DNA from: Acorus gramineus
Lineage: Eukaryota; Streptophyta; Magnoliopsida; Acorales; Acoraceae
Assembly (NCBI GenBank): GCA_030737835.1
Contig: CM060852.1
Span: forward strand, 21,809,868 to 21,873,867
Direction: 5' to 3'
DNA length: 64,000 nt
The notes under the pieces were generated by a model. It ran no database searches, was not told where the DNA came from, and saw only the letters and a program-made list of their open reading frames with translations. Position numbers and translations under genes: made by a program. Shown in pieces: positions 58,829 to 64,000 of this stretch. The number at the start of each line of letters is the position of its first letter. Positions within the stretch are counted from its first letter, which is position 1.

Positions 58829-61441
58829 ATGGCATCTCGATCGAGATCTTCAAGACAGTCAACTAGAATGACACCGGAGAGAGCACATGAAGTGGGTGAC
58901 CATGCTTCCCCAGGGCAATCTGCTGGAGCTTCTAGTAGTATAGGTATGATTTTAAAGTTAGAAAAAATTTGTTATTAAATATTAACTTGTACATGACATT
59001 AAATTTTAAGTGTGTTTGTGTGTGTTTGATGTTTCTTATAGGTTCTACTAGCGTGAGAAGGAGGGGCCCAACAAGGGGCATAATTTTACCACAGGGAGAT
59101 AAATTGCACATTGATTGGAATGAACATGGGCAACCGACTAGCGATCGTTTCTCTACTTTGTTGGGAACGACTGTCAGAAATAGTCATGTCCCTTTACAAT
59201 ATAAAAAATGGGCTGATATACCTGCGGCAACAAAAGAACGATTGTGGAAGATAATTCAGGTGAAATCCATTAATTCAAACCCATTTATTTAACAGTTTCA
59301 ATTATATTAATGGATGTATTTAATCCGATAACAATGCATTTCTTCTTGTTTTTTAGGAATCAGTTGATATAGGGGAGGAGAGGAAAAAATGGGTTTTCCA
59401 ATCAATGGCATCCAAATACCGAGAGTGGAAAAATGATTTGAAAGAAAAATATTATAAGCCATTTGATACTGATGCTCAAAGATTGGCTAAACCTCCCCCT
59501 GGTATTTCTGATAGTGACTGGACTTGGCTTGTTCAATATTGGAGTAGTCCTGAGGCACAAGTAAGAATTTTATCTAGTAATTATAATTTTTTAAATTCTG
59601 TTATGATATTACTATACTATTGATATTCATATTAACTTCATGTAGGAAATAGCTGTAAAAAATAGTCAAAATCGGAATAAACAAGTTATTAAACATTGTG
59701 GGGGGACAAAAAGTTTTGCTCGTTACAGAGAGGAGGAGGTGACTATCTTCATTTTGTCTTATTTTCTAGTTATCTCTTTAATAATGTTTATCTATTAATT
59801 TATGTCGTGACAATAGATTAAATCAAGAACGGATGGCAGTGTGCCTACACGAGCTGAGCTTTTTGCTCGTACCCATACCAAGAAAGATGGGTCTCCATCA
59901 GATCCAAAATCTGCTGAAATAATGGTATGTAATTATTGTATAAACTTAATAATGATTAAATTATATTCAAAGTAATATATGTTATCTTTTAACAGAATCG
60001 CTTTAGAGAAGTGGCATCGACACAGGAGTCTGGCTCCACTGTTAGTGATGACATATACACATCCATTATGGGGCCAGAGAGACATGGACGAGTCCGCGGT
60101 TTTGGGTTAGGTCCAACGCCTACTTCAGTATTTGGATCATCATCGAGTCAATCACAAGGCAGTTATGTTGCAGTCTGTTCTCAACTTGAAGATATGCGTT
60201 CTGAAATGGAGAGCTTACGTGAAAGAGAGAGGTTGCGTGAACAAGAAATGCAAGAAATGAAGAGAACCATGGAGCAGATGCAGAAATATATGCATCAGAT
60301 GATGCCTGACCCACACAATGAGGTACGATTTTTTAATTTTTCTTGCATTTATGACTATTCATTCTTGTACAAATTTTTTATATGAAATACATAATCAATT
60401 CACATTTCAAATTTAATATAATCATTATAGTTTGTGATCAAATGTGGCATCCACTTGTATTTTGCATGATGATGGATTTTACTTAAACTTAGTCTACTCC
60501 CATCTGTCCTAGATTTTACTTGTAACTTGGTTTGTGATTTGAATTATCAAATGAGTTTACAAGGTTTTATTATATGACAACTCAAGAGTTTTTATGAAGC
60601 CAACAAAAGTGAAGTGATTTAAAAATATGATGGTCAAAGTTAATATGATAGGAATGACAATAAAAATCATTTGGAAAAAGATTTTGCTATTGTGTCTACT
60701 AAGTAATATGATAAAGTTGGATATATAGTAAATTAAAAAACTCATTTTTGGCTATTCCATTTCTATCTAGGCTTATTCTTCACTTGTTCTACACCCCAAA
60801 ACAGGGACCAAGTTTTATAAAGACGTCATTTACATTTAGCTTATTCAAACACCAAAAACTTGAACTTGGTGAAATTTTTGCTAAGCTATGTGATTAAACA
60901 TTTAGGACAACCAATTCTAGATGAGCATTTCAAGTTATCATTGTTGATGGTGACTTTAAACTTGGTATTTCACTGATAAATTTCAACAATATATAAAGAA
61001 GTCATACATAAAAATGAAACAAGATAAGAAACCTCTGTTCACTATTTTCAGTAAAACTACATAACAATCACTTGTTCGATTTCAATAAAAAAAAAAAAAA
61101 AAGTAAAATATAAATCCAGTCACTGACTGTGTTCTCTCAAAAAAACTGCTACTCTCATGTTTGCTTGTAATTCTAGATTTCCCAACAAATGTTGATGAAT
61201 GGCTTGAGTATTGTTGGACATTGAAGGTCTGATTCTATGTGCCTCTCTCTCTAAATCCCTTGCTTGCTCACGATATGTAAGACAAAGCCTATGAACATAT
61301 GTGAATGGCATTGTTGAAGAAATCATGAACTTCGACTACAGCAGATGATTAATATTTACGAATTTGGTTTATTGTTTTACTCTAATTTATTTATTCATAA
61401 CCTAAAGATTGTATTTTTTTTTTTTTTTGCAGGACTCATGA
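58829..61441 (+). CDS. TNPA-like CACTA accessory protein, intact, seven exons
   Basis: This is the second CACTA gene, whose product in En/Spm binds subterminal repeats and assists excision. Exons are 58829-58943, 59042-59259, 59357-59560, 59646-59738, 59817-59924, 59996-60322 and 61433-61441. Every junction is GT-AG, and the joined length of 1074 bases is an open frame of 357 residues. The central plant-transposase (Transposase_24-like) region reads LPQGDKLHIDWNEHGQPTSD, KKWADIPAATKERLWKIIQ, WKNDLKEKYYKPF, GISDSDWTWLVQYWSSPEAQ and KSFARYREEE. It is followed by RTDGSVPTRAELFARTHTKK, GFGLGPTPTSVFG and a coiled coil (MESLRERERLREQEMQEMKR). The short last exon is inferred from its splice site and stop. 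Confidence 0.85.
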
Positions 61442-62151
61442 TGCAAGATTTTCATTCAACAATGGATCTGTGTTTCTTTTCATATCTTCACTTAAGTCCA
61501 TATGTATATATTCTTTTAATTAATGATGACATTATAATTCAGAATTTGTTTTATTTAACTGCTTACTGGAATCAGGATTTGGTGAATGTTAATTGTGTAA
61601 TTATATATTTGTGTCAAATATTATAGATACAGGTTTTGTTTTTTTTTTTTTGTCAATAAATTGGGTGGATGTGGGAAAGGAAGGAAATAGCGACGGCCAG
61701 TGACCGTCGCTATTACTGATTACAGACAGGATGAGAAAGTAAAAAAGTCAATTTTGAAGTATTAGCGACGGCCTACGACCGTCGCTAATAATGTTAGTGA
61801 CGGCCGACGCCCGTCGTTAATACTGTTAGCGACGGTCGTAGGCCGTCGCTAATATAAAAAGTAATATCTGTTATTGACTTCATAACGGCAACAATATCGC
61901 CTTTTAGCGACGGTTATGGCCGTTGCTAATACAGTTAGCGACGGGATATTTAGCGACGAATAGCGACGGCTTATCAAACGTTGGTAATATTAATAGCGAC
62001 GGCGTTTAGGTTTTTTAGCGACGGCTTTGGCCGTCGCTAAAACCCCGTTTTCTTGTAGTGCCTGTTGCGTGATCTCCATCTCACTGAATGATGCTGGATC
62101 CCCCTCGACAGTAGACTGAGATTGTGACTGTCGCCGCTCCTCCATCTCTAG

Positions 62152-63790
62152 CTACAAAATAGAATTGAATTCCAAAAACATTTTCAACAGACACCTATAA
62201 AAGATCAAGTACGTTTTCTGTAATTCTACATTAGTACCCATGCATTTTATATTCTATCTGAGTTATATCTTTTAATAAGCTAAATGGTTAGCAAGCATTT
62301 TTTTTTTTCTTTTTCAATCCAATTAGAGATTTCCAACTACATTCAGAGGAGGTGATGTAGAAATATGGGGATTTCCAACTAACATGTGACCAGATCCGAT
62401 ATAGAAATATCGACTGGCCTTCCCATTCAAAAAATTCTTGTTTTTTTTATTTGGGAACTTACCTGGTAATGGGTCAGTGCCAATGGTTTTGTAAATTTTG
62501 TCTCTTTGTGTTATCAAATATTCCATGATGCATAAAGAACCCTGTTATGTATCCTTAGCAGCTATATATTAAGCATTTATTTCCTTATTAAAACAACCAA
62601 AGGAATTCACAATGTGCTTGCTTACTTTTAATAATTGTAGGTATGGGTGATTACCTGTTTAAAGCCTGATTGTGGTGTTAATGGAAAACATACATTGCTA
62701 GCCTTTGAGCTTATTTACTATATTTATTAATATTGGAGTTCGAAAAGGTTATGCTTTCATTACTCTTTTAATAATCAAATTCGCTAATTTGAGGGCCTGA
62801 ATGAAGGAATTTTTAAAAACTAAGCATTGTTAGTTATATAACAACTAATCAACAAGATCTCCCCGATATATATCTCCATGTAAAATTTCGTCTAATTCTA
62901 ATATCGTGATCTACATCAAAATATGTCCTACATCAGACTCTTCTTCAAAAGAACTCGTCCTCGAGTTTTTCAGCTATTCAATTGATATTTTTTTGTATTT
63001 CAACTTTAGTAAAAAAAAGTGACATTTTCTTGAATTCAAATTTCTTTTCAATCAAATCGATCATGTAGATAGGTGGATGCACCTTGATTTGTAGCCCAAG
63101 TTTTTAAACTATTGTGGTAGTCGCAATGTTCTCATCATTAACATTGTCAGTGATGGCATTAAAAACGCTCTTGTTGATGGTGCATAGAGTGTGTGGGGCC
63201 CATTTTCTGTGCCCTATAAACGGATCAGATCCCCCGTGGCCCATAACAAAATTACAAGGGTCCGCAACTCAAGTGACCCATGACCCGCTAGCCTGGTCCA
63301 TCGGGCCGTGACACGATGCATTGCCATCGACAGCAAGTAAAGTTAATGTGCCAATTCGGTCCTTGGTCTGGAACTTGCATGTTTAGTTTGAGTTGGAGGG
63401 GTGGGAAAGTTGGTCCAATGCACTCCATGTTAATTTGGACGAGAATAAGTAATTAATTTCATTAAAAATAACAGTTTCCCCAAAACATAATTACTATGTT
63501 TGCGGCGAGAATAAGAGATTAACAACTAAATAGTTACATAGTAATCCATACCATATAGAATTAATCACCTCTCATGTTAAGAATGTTAAGTGAGTTTTAA
63601 CAAACAACAGTTCTTCACCCTCAGCTCTCACGTTGACAAACATAGCTTTCACATAACTTTTTGAGTTTCTCATTCAAATTTGCTAGTTAGGTTTGGTACA
63701 CCCACCTAAAATTAAACTCTCTGGAGACATTCATATTCATATTAATCAATTTATTTAGACATATGTTTCAATCACCACCTAACAATTATT
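62152..63790. other. Region between the CACTA nest and the second P450
   Basis: No intact gene is seen. A short minus-strand open frame at 62323-62526 has no recognisable domain. Positions about 62870-62975, read on the minus strand (AACTCGAGGACGAGTTCTTT, TGAAGAAGAG, then TGATGTAGGACATATTTTGA), look like the end of a Ty3/gypsy polyprotein, a polypurine tract and the start of an LTR. The missing halves of the outer CACTA and the first P450 are not here. Confidence 0.4.
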
Positions 63791-63797
63791 GCCCTCT

Positions 63798-63806
63798 ATA
63801 TATAGG
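63798..63806 (+). promoter_or_regulatory. TATA box of the rightmost P450
   Basis: TATATATAG lies about 64 bp before the ATG at 63870, a normal position for a plant core promoter. Confidence 0.6.
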
Positions 63807-63869
63807 GAGGTCTTGATCTTTGGATTTTTATTTATATATCTAACATAAAGAAGAAGACCAAAAAAAAAA

Positions 63870-64000
63870 ATGTGGCATGCATTGCTAGCTCTTCTCTTAG
63901 TTCCACTTCTTCTCATCATCCATGAAATACTTTCTACCAAAAATTCCAACCTTCCACCATCACCTTCCAAGCTTCCCATTATAGGTCACCTTCACCAAAT
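63870..64000 (+). CDS. Cytochrome P450 (CYP71-like), N-terminal part, runs off the window
   Basis: Forty-three codons are visible to the window edge. The product starts MWHALLALLLVPLLLIIHEI, a hydrophobic membrane anchor, followed by STKNSNLPPSPSKLPIIGHLHQ in pieces: the proline-rich hinge PPSPSKLPIIGHLHQ is the standard start of plant A-type P450s in the ER membrane. The frame is open to the last base. It lies on the opposite strand to the P450 pseudogene at 53773, so the two are separate genes of a dispersed or rearranged cluster. The substrate is unknown. Confidence 0.9.
   Translation, partial: MWHALLALLLVPLLLIIHEILSTKNSNLPPSPSKLPIIGHLHQ

Larger units (their letters stand above)
55160..62060 (+). 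mobile_element. Inner CACTA (En/Spm) element, 6.9 kb, complete ends
   Basis: The ends are CACTACAAGAAACGAGGG at 55160 and, reversed from 62060, CACTACAAGAAAACGGGG. The 3-bp target duplication CCT is exact (55157-55159 and 62061-62063). Both subterminal zones (55180-55500 and 61680-62040) are packed with direct and inverted copies of TTAGCGACGG/CCGTCGCTAA. The interior has a 41-bp minisatellite, a TNP2-like gene lacking its catalytic middle, and an intact TNPA-like gene. It is therefore non-autonomous for transposase but may still supply the accessory protein. Confidence 0.95.
54044..62151 (-). mobile_element. Outer CACTA (En/Spm) element, truncated, split by an inner CACTA
   Basis: The left end CACTACAAGAAATGC starts at 54044, right inside the P450 exon. 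From 54060 to 54570 there are many subterminal copies of TTTGCTACGAAA and its complement TTCGTAGCAAA. A minus-strand ORF follows at 54813-55159 and continues after the inner element at 62064-62151. No matching right end is present before the next P450, so the element is truncated. The start against P450 coding sequence dates its insertion after that gene formed. Confidence 0.8.
54813..62151 (-). pseudogene. Outer CACTA accessory ORF (TNPA-like C-terminus), split by insertion
   Basis: Two pieces, 62064-62151 and 54813-55159 on the minus strand, give 435 bases (145 codons including the stop) with the reading frame continuous across the inner insertion site. The left piece reads MEERRQSQSQSTVEGDP and on to MEITQQ. 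The right piece reads LGHRSGYLRGLGWGPRP, then a coiled coil (ELEKLRDELETQRVQLETQQ) and a Pro-rich end. This is the typical C-terminal part of plant CACTA second-ORF proteins, which bind the subterminal repeats. Earlier exons were not found. Confidence 0.8.

Noticed and set aside
55180..62040. CRISPR-like array from the many TTAGCGACGG repeats
   Set aside because: Repeats are short, in both orientations, confined to the two ends of a CACTA element and without regular spacers. They are CACTA subterminal motifs.

Overview
The window is nuclear DNA of a flowering plant. It has GT-AG introns, an intronless H3.1-type histone gene with a plant-type histone promoter, an O-methyltransferase and cytochrome P450s typical of plant specialised metabolism, and many plant transposon families. 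I cannot place it more finely than angiosperm. Host genes are sparse and most of the 64 kb is transposable-element sequence of several ages, often nested.

Layout. 1-2606: the last four exons of a medium-chain dehydrogenase/quinone-oxidoreductase gene (RTN4IP1-like), running in from the left. 4006-4416: intact histone H3. 5041-7415: two partial, broken copies of the RTN4IP1-like gene, downstream of the histone. 7416-13708: a GC-rich low-complexity block, a small Mutator-like element with apparent captured coding sequence, a LINE insertion with a 15-bp target duplication, and an AT-rich inverted-repeat element full of TGTAAC motifs. 14050-20881: an O-methyltransferase locus with one intact two-exon gene on the minus strand (19725-20881) and broken exon-2 copies at 14050 and 17676; a fourth fragment (5' end and promoter) lies at 34908. 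21745-30592: an 8.8-kb PIF/Harbinger-type element with a Myb/SANT-like ORF, an intact-looking DDE transposase, and a third ORF that joins a viroplasmin/RNase-H1-N-like domain to a C-terminal membrane helix. 31427-34455: a long-inverted-repeat element with a copia-like LTR inside, then a hAT element with an 8-bp target duplication and transposase remains. 36213-38010: two exons of an unidentified minus-strand host gene, separated by a LINE. 36357-53450: mostly LINE fragments of related families in both orientations, plus MITEs and a Mutator-like element with a plant-mobile-domain pseudogene. 53773-62151: a cytochrome P450 pseudogene cut by one CACTA element, which is itself cut by a second, 6.9-kb CACTA element. 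63870-64000: the N-terminus of a second P450 on the plus strand, leaving the window.

How it fits together. The intact host genes visible are the RTN4IP1-like gene (partial), the histone, the O-methyltransferase and the rightmost P450 (partial). The O-methyltransferase and the P450s could act in the same specialised-metabolite pathway, but the distance and the intervening transposons make this only a suggestion. The dominant theme is layered transposon insertion, in which target duplications and restored reading frames allow several insertions to be ordered. No tRNA, rRNA or CRISPR array was seen.
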